The notes: generated by a model from the sequence alone, not told the origin. DNA of 64,000 nt from Sthenelais limicola (GCA_942159475.1 OW804097.1:39630298-39694297); one strand, 5' to 3'. Shown: positions 45,440 to 57,872, counted from the first letter of the stretch. A program made the numbers and translations.

Positions 45440-45800
45440 TTAAGGGGAAGATATAAGGGGATGGAGAGAAGGGAGAGAAAGAGGGAAAGAAAGAGGGAGA
45501 GAAAGGCGAGAGAACGACAGAGGGACAGAGAGAGAGAGAGTGAGAGAGACGGGAGAGAGAGAGAGAGAGGGGGGGGGGGGGAGTGAGTGAGATTGGTTGC
45601 TTATCAACACATTGAAAGGTTTTATCAAGGGCGGGAGAGCTGAGAAGGAGGCAGTTTATGATCATACCCAGGAAATAGAGATAGAGAAGAAGGATGAGAG
45701 AGACAGTAAGGCACTTTATTGTCTTACCCAGGACCAGTGTGTGTGTGGGGGGGGGGGGGGGGGGGAGAGAAAGGGATAGACAGAGAGGGAGGGAGAGGTA
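45440..45800. repeat. GA-rich tract enclosing a SINE-like repeat
   Basis: GAGA-rich runs surround the segment 45585-45690, which reads GAGATTGGTTGCTTATCAACAC, ATCAAGGGCGGGAGAGCTGA and GGCAGTTTATGATCATACCC. The same segment recurs at 51256-51380 behind a (TGAG)n head. G-homopolymers lie at about 45570 and 45748. The frames crossing it are not genes. Confidence 0.6.
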
Positions 45801-47978
45801 AATTAAGGGAGAAAAAGAACATTTTCCTCTCTTGAAACCATCTTTTTCAGTGGTTTACAGCCTCATGCATGTGATATGCACACTGTATATATTACATGAT
45901 TAACTTTATATATTGATGTCATATCACACCTGGCCTGGCTTTAATAGATTTTAATTGAATGGAATCGAATGAGTTTTTCATTCGAGACTGCTAAAAAAAA
46001 GGTAATAAGAGGAGAGGGAAAGAAAGAAAAGAGTTTGAAAGGGATAGTGTATAGGACTACTCTAGATACAGATCCTTTTTTCAAATAAAGATAAAGATGA
46101 AAAATAACTTCCAAAAATCAGTTTATTTTACTCTTAAGGCTACGATGAAGTCCCATATTGATTGAAGCAATTAAACAATCACAAATTTAAAGTCATCTAC
46201 GATATATGTTGATGTAGGATCGTCATTAATAAGTGAACTAAACTTAGATTCGGTCCTCGACTCTCTCACAGTATCCAACATATTTCTTTTTCTCTTATCT
46301 CTTTTTTTTGGGTCTTCTCATGACATTTTCGATAATAAAGGGAGTTTCAAATTTATACATGAATTGTGCCCGTTTCTATTGTCAAATTTCTCCAACAGAA
46401 AACCAGTTTCAGTTAAGTTAGTCGAAGGCTTGGGAAGATAAAAAAAAAAGAGACGGATCTATTACGTGGCATGGGGATGCGGTCACACTCCAGTCCTGTG
46501 CCACCACTCCTCTAGACCTAGTCCCACTGACTTATCATTTCTGGAAACAAATTCAAGTGCTGCAAAAAAAGAAAGAAAGAAATGTTGCCATAAATGTTGC
46601 CAAATGTTGGTCATACTTGTATTTCAATGGAATATTCTAATGACAATAATAATAGTATATATTCTTTTAATATGTAAATTAGCCGACACAAAGACCTTCA
46701 TTGGGGTTAGTTGTATTTGACCATTTTTATTTTACTTTTGCAAAATTTCCTTTATCAGGGCAATGATTCCAATAACTATATTTCGGTATTTTTACATTAT
46801 CTAGACCAATCGACCCACTCTACCAGGGGCCCACTCGACCAGGGACCCAATTGACCGCCTAGACCGAGGTGTAAGGTCATCTTATTAATATGGTACATTA
46901 ATAACGAGGAGATCAGATACTTGTGAATTTGTTGATTAAAAATATTATTATTATTATTATTATACAACTTTTATTCAGTAAACTTATACGTATACATAGT
47001 ATAAATCAAAGAATAGGGCTAGTACTCCCTCTCCGCTGGAGATCTACCAGGTAGCCCTTAACAAAAGATGTCCATACATAAAATGTGGATATAGTAAATA
47101 ACAAAGTGCGTAGAAGAATTAATCAAAATTATAGTCCATGTCCTTTTGATATTAACTAAGAGAGTTTCACAGTTCTTTTTGTTACTACTCATTGTAGTTG
47201 TGGTTTAATGATGAGTCTTTTAAAGCTGTCTTGTATGTTGAACTAGGTTCATCGACGATGCTTTTGGTCCAAGTCTCAGATTTTTATTAAAAATAGTCCA
47301 TTACTATTTATAGTGATATTCCAAAATATTCTCAGATGGAAATCCCGAGGAGGACCATCCAAGAGATTATTCATAGACAATTAATTAGTTCCTAGTTCAT
47401 TTTGATTATTATCTTATATCATGATGTTCCTTCTCAACCCTTAATTTTACCCTATACTGGGTTAACAAGTTGAACAATATTTTGACATGGTGAAATCTAG
47501 TAATATCTGGCATATCGATTAAAATAATTGTTCAGCTGGGGATTCCTGATCTTATGAGGACGGACTATTTAACTTTAAGTCAATAATGTGATGGTTTACA
47601 ATTGGCAGGGAGATTTGTGGCGGTCACTAGCCGAAATGCCTTGTGTTTATAGCGACATGACTAGGACTAGCAACATCACTAGGACTTACGTCATGGCTTG
47701 TTGTGTACACACATATAATGTAGTACATGTCGTAAACAATGTGTAGATTTAAATAACTCGATTTGATGAAGCTTTTGCGACAGATAGGCGATAAAAGATG
47801 TGTACGGTATTAGCCTCAGTAAGAATAAATGGTCTATATTGTCACAAAATATAGAATATAAAAATGAACATTCATATTAATTTTGTGCTAATTAGTAATG
47901 TAAAGAAAATAATAACATATTATACAGTGAAGCCATGTGTGCTGGATTATCTAGAGAATATAGACATCGTCATATCAT
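45801..47978. other. No gene seen; retroposon tail on the minus strand
   Basis: AT-rich. A (TTA)n tract at about 46945-46962 followed by ACAACTTTTATTCAGTAAAC and CTCCCTCTCCGCTGGAGATC reads, on the minus strand, as a retroposon 3' end with a (TAA)n tail. Other open frames have no support. Confidence 0.4.
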
Positions 47979-48149
47979 TTATACCAATGTCCCATGTTTA
48001 AATAATTGTGGATAAGATTTCGATTGTCTCAATTCGTCAATAACACGTTGGTTTTTAAATAGTTCGATTAATTTGTTAAAATAAGTTTTATTCCCAAGAG
48101 ACCAGACTATTAACTGACTCAGTACATGGGCACGAGGTACAGATCTTAC
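47979..48149 (-). CDS. Possible small ORF or first exon, unknown
   Basis: A minus-strand ATG at about 48170 in a fair context (GGAAAATGTCG) opens a 64-codon frame beginning MSSASLNYVRSV and ending KSYPQLFKHGTLV. Eight codons in, CTAC|GTAAGA is a good splice donor, so the true product may diverge there. A GC-richer upstream patch with CACCATAGCAACAGG (RFX-like) precedes it. No domain is recognisable. Confidence 0.2.
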   Translation of the reverse strand, partial: VRSVPRAHVLSQLIVWSLGNKTYFNKLIELFKNQRVIDELRQSKSYPQLFKHGTLV

Positions 48150-48177
48150 GTAGTTGAGGGAAGCAGACGACATTTTC

Positions 48178-50040
48178 CTGTTGCTATGGTGATATTTGAG
48201 GAGGCATGGGCCATGTCCGGCGCGTCTCGGCCTTCAGCTGTCATGCTATGTCCGCTCTTCCACACTCGAAGTAATGTTGGTTTATACAGGAACCCTAAGG
48301 TTTACCTAGGAACCCCAAAGAAATCTCAGAGTAAAAAAAATCATCATAAAAACAGAGAATGCCGCCACAGAGCCTCCACTCCTTAGATTGTCTTAAGAAG
48401 AACTCACGAATTTAATTCAGCAACTTTATAGTCTCTTAAATAATTATTATATATATAATTGCCCAGTCTTCATGGGGAACTCTAAATTTGATAAAGCATA
48501 TACAATGACAGCACCTATTTCCAGCAGCGTCAGTCCACTTATGGCACTTCTCCCTCAGCGAGGGAATATAAGAGACTAATTCAGTCTAACATTCAGGGCA
48601 TCTGCTCATAGAGAGCAGCCCATAGAATGCCAGACATGTATGCACGATTCCTCTCATTTTGCAATTAGGTAATCAATTACTTTACTCATAACAATCCTTC
48701 AATGGTAACGTAAATACCTGAGTGAAGAGACCCTGAATTAATTGAAAATTTCACCATTCATATTATCAATTTTCTAAAGTATTAAATCAAATACCACAGA
48801 ATAGATTATTATTCTATTCGAATGTATTGGTCTATTAATTTTCTGTTTTTACCGTTAGGTAATCAATTACTTAATTCTTCCATGGTAAATAACTCTCACA
48901 CTGCAGTGCAGAATAGGAGATACCGGAATAAATCTATGGATATCAAAGACTATTAACTGATAATTACATCATTATTAATGTATTATATGTAAATTTTCCA
49001 TTATTGTCATACTTCATGGCATACACTGGAAGACGAGGTTATTATCTGAAGTATATCACCAGTTTTGTAACATGTAGTCTCTGCAAAATAAAGAATTCAT
49101 CATTCTTATCATTACTATTCATTTTCCCCTATGAAAACGAAAATTGAACAGAAACAATTGTCGTGGTGGCAGTGTTGCATGGCAGTGGGTGGTGAGAAGA
49201 TGGTTGCGAACAAACACATTTGATTTGGCGCCAACCAAGGGAACATTACATGTTTAGGTCCCAACCCGATCCTTTTTTATATTATTATTCATGTACTCAT
49301 AATGAATGTACATAATGTTTATTTCCCATTATTGTCATACTTTACTAATACCTTTCATACTCTACTCATACCTATAATTCACCATAATTATACTGAGTTT
49401 TCACCTATTACTTCATTAATTTATCACAGTCTCCTTTTAATGGTTTATTCTTAAAGAATTAATGTATGAATTTCTAAGTGAAATTCTAAGTAAAAATGGA
49501 ATTGAAATCACGACCCTTAAAATTAAAAGAAAACTTGTTTTTGTTTCCAACCAAATAAATCGTATACGTTCCAGTACACCTCATGCAATATTCTAAGTAT
49601 CTGAGTTTATTATGTGTAACATTTATTTGATTATGGTTTTGTATGCTGTGTATTTTCCCTCGTGTCACAGCCAAGATATCTGTATTTTATTTTCTACAAG
49701 AACTATTTCTCCGAGAGTAATCGAGTTGGTGCTCAAATGCAAAATACAATCGACATTTGTATTGACATTTAAGGTGAGAAATTATATAGGCCCTAACTGG
49801 CCTTTTCTATTATATTTTCAATAACGAAATGTCCCTATACCCAGTGCTAAATACTGACAGAATTGAGAAATAAACTTCTGGACGATTTCGCCTAAATGTA
49901 GCATCGCCTGTTTCAATTCTTTTTTTAAAGGGCAAGAACAAAAACGTCCCCTGGATTCCACACTACATACCCGGATTAAAGGCTTAATAAAGAGTTCAGC
50001 TAAAGAGGCCAGCATCGGGTGATCACTTTGAGGAGAAGTT
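48178..50040. other. No gene seen
   Basis: AT-rich. A small direct duplication, TTAGGTAATCAATTACTT, occurs at about 48665 and 48857. A retroposon-like tail with GGAAGACGAGGTTATTATCT and CAAAATAAAG lies at 49025-49100. Nothing else supported. Confidence 0.4.
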
Positions 50041-50178
50041 TGTTGTTCTACTCGTGACCACGGGTGGCGCTCTTGTCAAACCATTACACCAGAAGGTTTA
50101 CCAACATGGCGACATTTGAGAGCCGCCAGAAGCAAGCAATACCGCGCAGACGTCGTCAGTGATCGAGCAGACGTTAAT
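50041..50178 (+). promoter_or_regulatory. Promoter- or first-exon-like patch interrupted by M3
   Basis: GC-richer sequence with an ATG in strong context (CCAACATGGCGACATTTGAG) opening a 21-codon frame. An M3 element is inserted just downstream, and CpG-rich DNA continues beyond it (GACGTGACGTCCGCGAGAAT; CGCTAGGGGGCGCAGAGG). It could be a first exon or promoter broken by the insertion. Confidence 0.3.
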
Positions 50179-50413
50179 GGGTCAGATTTTCAGAAAATGT
50201 ACAATTCAACTTTGCCATTCTTCTTAAATAACCCAAATTTCTGACGAAAATAAAGTTCAAAATACAGTTCAACCTAACCAAACAGATTGCTAGAATCAAT
50301 GCAATGCTGAATATACTTGGATTTACCTAGTATTGACCAAATTGCAGCCTGATTTAGCAGAATTTACTAAATCTGTACAGCTGCTAATTGTACATTTTCT
50401 GAAAATCTGACCC
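50179..50413. mobile_element. M3-family element with TAAT target duplication
   Basis: 235 bp, termini GGGTCAGATTTTCAGAAAAT and its inverse, flanked by TAAT at 50175-50178 and 50414-50417. Interior reversed relative to 23787. Best-preserved copy; non-coding. Confidence 0.85.
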
Positions 50414-50419
50414 TAATTC

Positions 50420-52640
50420 GAAGTGACGTGACGTCCGCGAGAATCCGCGAGACTCGCTAGGGGGCGCAGAGGCTGGCCCGAACGCAGGTTTATGGTAATC
50501 GTGGTTCTGAAAGCGTAGGTGGATGGAGGTGACTTCACCATTTTGTTCGAATATCTTTAGATATATCTTGTGTTTTTTTGTTTTTTTAAAAAAAAGTGTC
50601 TACATAGTTGGGTCACTGGCTGTAAAGATTGGTCTAGAAATCTAGCAGATCTAAATCAGAATTGAGAATTGAGGAATGACTTATCGTACCAAAATAAGTT
50701 GACATGACAACTTAATTATTCCTAAAAAGAAAGAAATATTTTGTCTAGTTGGTAAACCTTTAAGAAATTGCCTCACGCCAGCCCCAGTACCAATCTAGTC
50801 CAGATCATGTTTTAAAAGAAAACATTATACAATGCATACATAACGGAACATAGGACATGACAGGGTTATAATTGTTTGCGGTTTCACATACCCAATGTCT
50901 GGGTCCCTTTCCAACCTGTTTGGAATTTGGCTTCGGAATGAGTCGACAACATCAATAACAAACCTAACTTGTTATCAAACACTCTACTTATAGCACTTAT
51001 TGTAGAGCTGTAGAGTGCCATACTCTTCCTGATCCTTGTAACTCTCGTAAAGTCTCGGAGATGTGTCAGCCAAATTTGAGGCCATTTTGAATCTTGGATC
51101 TATATAAATGAGGGTTACAGCAGGTATACATCGGACAAAATCATGTCTTGATTAGCCAGGAAAATTTATCAATGATTTTAATGTTAGTGGCGGAACCTAT
51201 CCTGCTTATATTGGGGCAAATGCTGAAAAATATAGATCTGTATGTCGATTTTTGAGTGAGTGAGTGAGTGAAATTGGTTGCTTTACGCCCTTATCAACAC
51301 TTTGAAGTGTTATATCAAGGGCGGGAGAGCTGAGAGGGAGGCAGTTTATGATCATACCCAGGAAATAGAGATAGAGAAGAAGGGAGAGAGAAAGAGGAAA
51401 GAGACAGAAAGTCGATTTTTGTTTGAAAGTATCCCCAAACTGCAGTGTCAGTTAGTTACCTTGTGAAATTTTGGGAAAAAATGATGAAAAAAAGCTATTA
51501 AAACCAGGAAGTTGGATACGGTGAACTGTCAACTCAGTCCTAATCGTCAAAATTCTGTCATTGATTTCGAAATATTTAAAAAAAAATATCAATCAGAGCG
51601 TACGTAAGGAAAAACCGATTGGTGGATCATCACCTTAACTGACATGTGCAGACGCACCCCTGAGCACGTTTTCGTATTCCCCCCCCCCCCCCCCACCCCC
51701 GAGACTGAAACATTTGGACGAAGCCACCTATGGGATTCGAAGCCTTTATATCATACTTTACTTGGTGAATTTGGAATGAATGGCACCCAGTGCTTTACTC
51801 CAACTCCCGGCTAGGAGACTTGCATTTGCCATTAAATAAACTGTTCCTTATTCACTAATGATTGAAGACTATATTTACTCCATGCACTTACCTAATCTCA
51901 GGTTACAGGGGAAGGCCGCCTTAGGGTGACATGTGGTCGTTAAACAGATTTCACTTACTTTATAATTAATTAAATAATATTAGTGGAGTTACACTAGGCA
52001 ATCTTGGGGATGATATTTTATTATTGATTTGACAGCGTTTTCTTAACTATGTATTGTCTTGGAAAAGTATATTGGTTGAGGTAAGAGTTGACAAGTTTGG
52101 TAATAAATGATGAAAAGCTATAGTTTAAATTTATTTAAAGTTTACTCAAAGTTATTAGTTGACTGTTTGAAGTGCTGGAGTGAAGTATAATTGGGTTTAA
52201 ATATGGGTAAGGAAGAAATGATGGGATAGTGAAAAAGATTGTCAATGTAAGTAGTAGTGGTTGCAGTGTATTATCCCCTAATGAACGCACATTAGAATAA
52301 CCCAATGCGAAGTCAATCATTTCCCAGCAAAGATATCATTCTTGTTCGTACGTCGCAGCATTATCAGTAACTCAGACATCCGTGACATCTAGTGTTTTCC
52401 CCGGCAACTAACAGAAAGATTTAGACTAGTTCTATATTCATGACATCTGGCGCTTCACTTGGTCGTTATAAGGCCCCTGTACTGTGTTGAATTGAACAAA
52501 AAACACGTTATTAAACCATTATCGAGTTCATAAATCTTCTGGATGAATATATCTATGCCTGACGTCCAAATTCCAAGGCTGTTCAGGTCTTTAAAAATTC
52601 AAGTACGTTCAACGAACCCTGCAATAAGCTGTGTTTAAAA
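50420..52640. other. No gene seen; SINE-like copy at 51256-51380
   Basis: Contains the second copy of the (TGAG)n-headed repeat: AATTGGTTGCTTTACGCCCT, ATCAAGGGCGGGAGAGCTGA, then GA-rich sequence. A C-homopolymer lies at about 51680-51694. The rest is AT-rich without supported ORFs. Confidence 0.45.
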
Positions 52641-52647
52641 TTCTGCT

Positions 52648-54066
52648 AGTAGTAATGGGGGTGCTATTGAACCAGGCATGATAGTTGGTTTTAATGATAA
52701 GAAATAATCACGTGACTTTATGATATCAGTAATAATCACAAACAAAAGAAGATAAGATAATGATTGGTACATTTTATTGGTTCACATAATACATTGAGAT
52801 AATTGCATTGTCTAAGTGTTATACTCAAGCGATGTTGAATTGTGTGTATATAAAAATGGAACGTTTACAAAGTATTTTCCCATACTGTACTTGCAACATT
52901 CGCATCTTAGGCAGAAACCATTCCCACCAGGGAAAACCATACCATTAAAGAATCTTAGAAATATGTGAGGCACACCCAATTTATCACAACACTCATTACC
53001 TCTCGTTTTTAAGAAATTTGAATAATTGCGTATGCTTACTTTATACCCGCAATAACATGGTAAACTATCCCAACCAATTTCCAAAAGATCCCTTAACCAA
53101 TTTTGAAAAATGCGATAGGCATGTCGTTCTCCATATACATTAGAAGCCCACCTAATATTTCGCATACCGTACATAACCGCAAACAATGTGTGACCGCAAT
53201 CACTTCCTGAGGAATTTAAAGCAGGGAGAAGAGGTGCTGGTGGGTGTAATAATTTTGGTGTGCCAGCACAACCTTTATGCTTTGTAAAGAAAAAGAGTGC
53301 ATACATAGACGGTTCTTCTGGTTGAAACCCACTATATTTAAAAAGATATCCTGCCGGGATTATTATCCCTTTTGTATCCCGACAAATTTTGTTGGACAAG
53401 ACATACTTATAATGATTTGAGAAGTCGGTTATAGCCTTTTCTGTTAGAAACTAAAAATGTTTAGGAGCAAACCACATAACCAGTAATGATGTGGGTTCTC
53501 CCTCTTATTTATACCAATAATGGTGGGAAATATAACTACAATCAAAAGCTGTTTTCTAATATAGGATATATAATCAATGATTAAAATATTATCCAACCAA
53601 TCACAAAAGAAATGAATGATAAATCTCAACATGTTACTTTCCCAAATGTAAAGTGACTGTGTGTGTGAACTTTCTATGCATCACCAGTAGGTAATGTTCT
53701 AGATTAATAATATTAAGGTCATTAAAGGTAGGATGAGCCTCTGTTGTATGTAAGGCCGGCTGAGCCATAGAGGTCTCGATTGCTTTATGATGTCTAGTAA
53801 TTCTTAAATTGTTTAAATATTTGATTAGTACTTTTTCTTTAAGATTTCTGATATGCTGAGAACTATTATCGTGTAACTGATAAAATGCTATCAATAAAGA
53901 AAACAAACAAACAAACAAAGTGTGTAATGCTTATTTTCTATGAGAAGCTTCGTAATCATGTGATGTCGTGTAATGTCACGTGATGTCACGTGATTAATTA
54001 AAATGTGTCATCTTATCTTTAAAAACAAACTATCAGGCCTGGTTCAATAGCACCCCCATTACTACT
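52648..54066. mobile_element. 1.42-kb inverted-repeat element with a Cys-rich ORF
   Basis: Termini AGTAGTAATGGGGGTGCTAT and its inverse are near-perfect for about 37 bp, with similarity continuing to about 60 bp. TCTGCT flanks both ends (52642-52647, 54067-54072), a 6-bp target duplication. TCACGTGA palindromes lie just inside each end (about 52709; twice near 53976-53990). One minus-strand ORF of about 200 codons is the only coding feature. No transposase motif is recognised, so this is either a small autonomous element of unknown type or a non-autonomous carrier of another gene. Confidence 0.75.
52812..53440 (-). CDS. Unrecognised Cys-rich protein in the 1.42-kb element
   Basis: Open on the minus strand from TTTCTAACAG|AA (a good acceptor, exon start about 53440) to a stop at 52812, about 209 codons. 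There is no ATG in the first part, so an upstream exon is likely; frames at 53634-53918 could supply it, but the phase of the one donor I tested does not fit. Readable segments are PAGYLFKYSGFQPEEPSMYA, SGSDCGHTLFAVMYGMRNIR, ERHAYRIFQNWLRDLLEIGW and a C-terminal FCLRCECCKY with ECCDK before it, suggesting a metal-binding or disulphide-rich end. Composition is protein-like and unlike repeat translation. I do not recognise a family. Confidence 0.45.
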
Positions 54067-54072
54067 TCTGCT

Positions 54073-55504
54073 CCTAACAATCTAGGAGCAGAGCAATTTT
54101 ATATTGAAACGGGATAGGATTTATCGGGGGTACTTATAGGGTTATTTATTTGGAAAATGTATTGAATTGCCCATGTATATATGAGGGCTGCAATAAGAGG
54201 GGTGCACTGAAAATGACTTGTTGATCTATACATTATGGGGATTCAAACCAAAATATATAATTCAATATTCTTCTTTGCTAAGGGTATATAATAAATACAG
54301 AATGGAACTCGGAACTACTAATTGAATTGGTAAAAAATCTCGTCCAATAATTATTTAGCTACTAGCACCTCGTTCCATTCTCCCTTTATTTTTTTCTAGA
54401 GATGTACTATACACTTGCAAGACGAATAGATCATTTGATTAATTTCGGACGCGTGGAGTTTCTTCTAGACAAGGGGAATATATAAGACTGAGAATAAGAA
54501 AACTAAACTTGGTCGTTTGAATTTCTTTTATTTGACACAAAACAGACACAGACCTTTGTTTAAAAAAGCCACCAGCAGCTGAATATCTTAATATAGCAAC
54601 AGAGTGACGTATAATATATGGTACATGAGACATGGAGCGAGGCCAACCTTACAGCATAGGGTGAATGGTATCATATCCATTACATCTCAGAGTGAAAGAA
54701 ACAGAGATTATCACCGGTATCTCTCTTGCTGGGTACTGATGACCAAAAGGTTATGCTTGATAAAGCCCCTTCATGATTTCAAGCAGGTCATTCCTTTTAA
54801 AACATTTTATTTTGATCAATTTTACAAGTTTTGTGATACTTTTCATAAGTTAATTGATTCTTGTGGAAACTTTGTGTGCAGAAAATATCGAATTGTGAAT
54901 TCAGAACAAAAGGGATTTTGTTTATGTGTAAAATGATAATTATTGTACAATACTTAATTCAGCAAACTTTACAAAGTTACTAAAGGACATGTTTACTAAT
55001 TGTAATGCACAATCCCCATTGCCACAATGTATTCAATAAGAAATGAAGAAGATATTCAGTTGATTCTTTTCTTTTAAATTGCTTTTAAATTAGTTTTGTA
55101 TCAGAAATGACTTGATGTATCCCATGAGGAACATCATTTGACACATATTGCGGCAAATGCAAGTCCCTTACTGTGTTAGATAAATATTACACGACACACA
55201 CAATGACAAATTAATGCACACATAGAAAGCAAAGTTTAACACAGACAGTTACAACATTAATATATTATAACTAATATTTTAACACATGTATAAAAATACC
55301 ATGTAGAAATCCAGATATTTATGTTTTATGTTGCTTTTTACAATGTAAGGTTCACAGCACCCGTGCTTATATAATAGTGTTTTATACTGGTATTATATAC
55401 ATTATTCTTATTTTCAATATATAAATATGTATTTATAATTATACATGTACATATTATAATGGGTTTCAATGGACAATTGGGAAATTATGTTAGCGACAGC
55501 AATT
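54073..55504. other. No gene supported
   Basis: AT-rich. A small inverted pair, AATACAGAATGGAACTCG (about 54296) and CTCGTTCCATTCTCCCTTTA (about 54368), recurs in the region 27.55-27.77 kb, so it is another minor repeat. The 110-codon plus frame at 54604 has no domain or splice support. Confidence 0.4.
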
Positions 55505-55690
55505 CAGTCTTGGCTCAGAGTTGAGAGAGTCCCTCCAAACTGAGGGAACGTCTCTCGCTCCATATAGCAAAATGCCATTATAATCCCATTAGCACACCTA
55601 CTTCCAGGCCAGGAAAGCCATTAGCGCAGTAGGTGTCCAATCACTGACATACCATTCTTATCTGATCTGAGAAAATCTGAGTCTAGACTG
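55505..55690. mobile_element. M4-family small inverted-repeat element
   Basis: Left CAGTCTTGGCTCAGAG, right CTGAGTCTAGACTG. The body has AAAGCCATTAGCGCAGTAGG and TCCAATCACTGACATACCAT, nearly identical to the fragment at 32758. Non-coding. Confidence 0.8.
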
Positions 55691-56940
55691 AAATGTCTGA
55701 AGTGAAGGACTATTTGAATTATTGCAGATCATTTCGATACCTTCCGCTTAAATATTAAACTCCATCGAAGACATCTTGGTCAGTTCTGATCAAATCATGT
55801 AATAAATTATGTCACACACTGGGTAGGTACGGATAAATCAAATCATGAATATTCTTTACTAATTTAATCAAGACCTTCAACTCATTTCATGGTCATAACT
55901 CACTTCCCTATCAGTGAAGCCAATGCTTTAATCTATGGGTTATTTCTGCAGGGGTTTCAGTTCTATGGGTTGCAGGTTTGTGGAGTTTTTCTGGCTCAGT
56001 TTGAGAGCATGCCCATTAGTCCGATGGGGTGTGTGGCAATGGCTGAGAAGGTATGGGCTGTGTGTCCACAGGTAGCAGGTTTATATCAAGTTCCATTTTT
56101 ATTGCTATTTAATTTAAAATCTATAAGTATCAGTTTATTTACATCTCTCCATTAGTTGTAAGCCTATGAGTTGTCTCCACGTGTTTCAGTTCTATGGGTT
56201 TAGATTCCAGGTATCTATAGATTGAGTTTAATCCAGTTATAGATGTATCTCCATGGGGTTCAGTTGTATGGGTTTCATTACCATGGATAGCAGTTCCATG
56301 GGTAGCAGGATTTATGGACTATATATCTATGGGTTGACTGTATTATTGTAAAGGCATCTCATATTGTTTATCTTTGTAACCATGGTGAATTTGATACAAA
56401 GCGTCTGCCGTGACGTGACGTCCGTGTTCCAAAATATCAGCAGGTAGTAGTGACATAACAGCCTTCACCTGCTCATGCGCAATAAAAACAAACATTTAGA
56501 TATGGTCTGGTAGCGGTAAATACCTCAAATGAAAGTCAACATTTATTTGATTGCGATGTTATGAAGGCAAAAAAACATTTGGAAAACATAACCCAAATAG
56601 ACCATGATGTATACATATGTATGGCTGAAGATTATATTAGTATAGATTTATTTCAGATGAGGTTTAAAGGTAAAAGAAATTGATAATAATTTATGATAGT
56701 CTAAGTAAAATTGGGAAAACAATGTTGATTATTAACTCCATGTAAACAAAATGTATTTGTTGTATAACATGAGAATATCAGGTTAATCCTGAAATTGTTT
56801 GCAAATAAAAATTCTTTAAAAAAATTAATCAAGTATTATACAATTCAATTTAATGGCTCGGTTAAAACAGCGTGTATCATATAACAACGTGTATCATATT
56901 CATTATGATTAAAAAGGAACTTTCAAACAAGAAGAGATCA
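55691..56940. other. No gene seen; degenerate CAGTTCTATGGGTT repeats
   Basis: At about 55930-56340 phrases like TTTCAGTTCTATGGGTT recur irregularly, a decayed satellite-like patch. GTGACGTGACGTCCG at about 56411 is shared with 50423. Remaining sequence is AT-rich. Confidence 0.4.
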
Positions 56941-57440
56941 CTCGTTGAGGAAAGGAGAGGGAGGGAGGGAAAGGAGAGGGAGGGGGGGGGGGAAGCTGCA
57001 GATAGAAGAGAGAAAGAGAGCGCTGGGGTGGAGAAAGAAAGAGAGTAAAGGGCCTATTCCACAAAGCCGATTCTCATGCAATTTCGCTCCGCAGAGGACT
57101 CTTTTCCACTATATTCTGATGGAATTGCATGGGAATCGACTTAGTGGACAAGGCCCTGTAGATAGGAGAAAGAAAGAGAGAGGAGGGAGAGTGGAAGAAA
57201 GAGAGAGAGGGAGAGAGAGAGAAAAAAGAGACATGGGCTTGAGATAGAGAAGAAGTGAGACAATAGAGAGGGAGATAAACAAAAGCCACACATGGAGATC
57301 TACAGTCAGATAGAAAGACAGGGGAGGAGGTGTGTGTGTGTGTGGGGGGGGGGGGGGCAGAGGGGTAAGTAGATACCCAGAGTGGGGCAAAATGGAAAGA
57401 CGGAGACAGAGACAGAGATAAAGAAAGAGAGGGGAAAATA
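56941..57440. repeat. GA-rich low-complexity block
   Basis: GAGA/GGGA runs with two G homopolymers (about 56982 and 57342) and a (TG)n tract. Long frames on both strands here are artefacts. A 70-bp more complex island (57050-57155) contains an inverted pair, GGCCTATTCCACAAAGCCGA and AGTGGACAAGGCCCT. Confidence 0.8.
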
Positions 57441-57442
57441 TA

Positions 57443-57690
57443 AGATGTGTTTCGAGAAAATGAGTCACAAATCGCTAAATTGATATTTTCCAAAGTAGTT
57501 TATTCACAAGATCTCTTTGTTCGAATGTTCTGGTCTTTGGAGTGTTTAGCCCAATGAGTCATATGAATACCTGTATCAAATTTCAAGATAGTGTATTAAT
57601 TATATCCTTGCGTATCGAAGGTCATCCTATGGACTATATTTAATTACTTTACTGGTAATTGCCCACCAAGAAATAAGATTGTGCATTGTG
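57443..57690. mobile_element. M2-family element, truncated at right
   Basis: Starts AAGATGTGTTTCGAGAAAAT with GAGTCACAAATCGC and follows the 37934 copy through ACTGGTAATTGCCCACC, then loses similarity. It lies next to the JmjC exon, on the downstream side of that gene. Confidence 0.7.
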
Positions 57691-57763
57691 ACATATTTGG
57701 TGGGAATGGCAGCAAGAGATGGAAGGAGAGAGAGAGAGAGAGGGAGAGGGAGAGACAGATACA

Positions 57764-57872
57764 GATACACACACAAAGCGAACCCATACCTGTTCAGTGA
57801 GAGGGAGTAGAGAGAGAGAGAGGGAGATACACACACAAAGCGAACCCATACCTGTTCAGTGAGAGGGAGTAG
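57764..57872. repeat. Tandem partial copy of the exon end and 5' splice site
   Basis: The 47-bp block from GATACACACACAAAG to GAGGGAGTAG occurs at 57764-57810 and again at 57826-57872. The second copy is the end of the real exon plus its donor (CTGAACAG|GTATGG on the minus strand). The first is an orphan duplicate embedded in GA repeats. Confidence 0.8.

Noticed and set aside
54604..54936. 110-codon plus frame
   Set aside because: No domain or splice context; AT-rich with a chance lack of stops.
57074..57493. 139-codon minus frame in GA-rich DNA
   Set aside because: Composition artefact; no start context, no domain.
57627..57850. Continuation of the JmjC reading frame past its donor
   Set aside because: Read-through into a GA/CA microsatellite intron; the GTATGG donor and the repeat-like residues show the exon ends at 57852.
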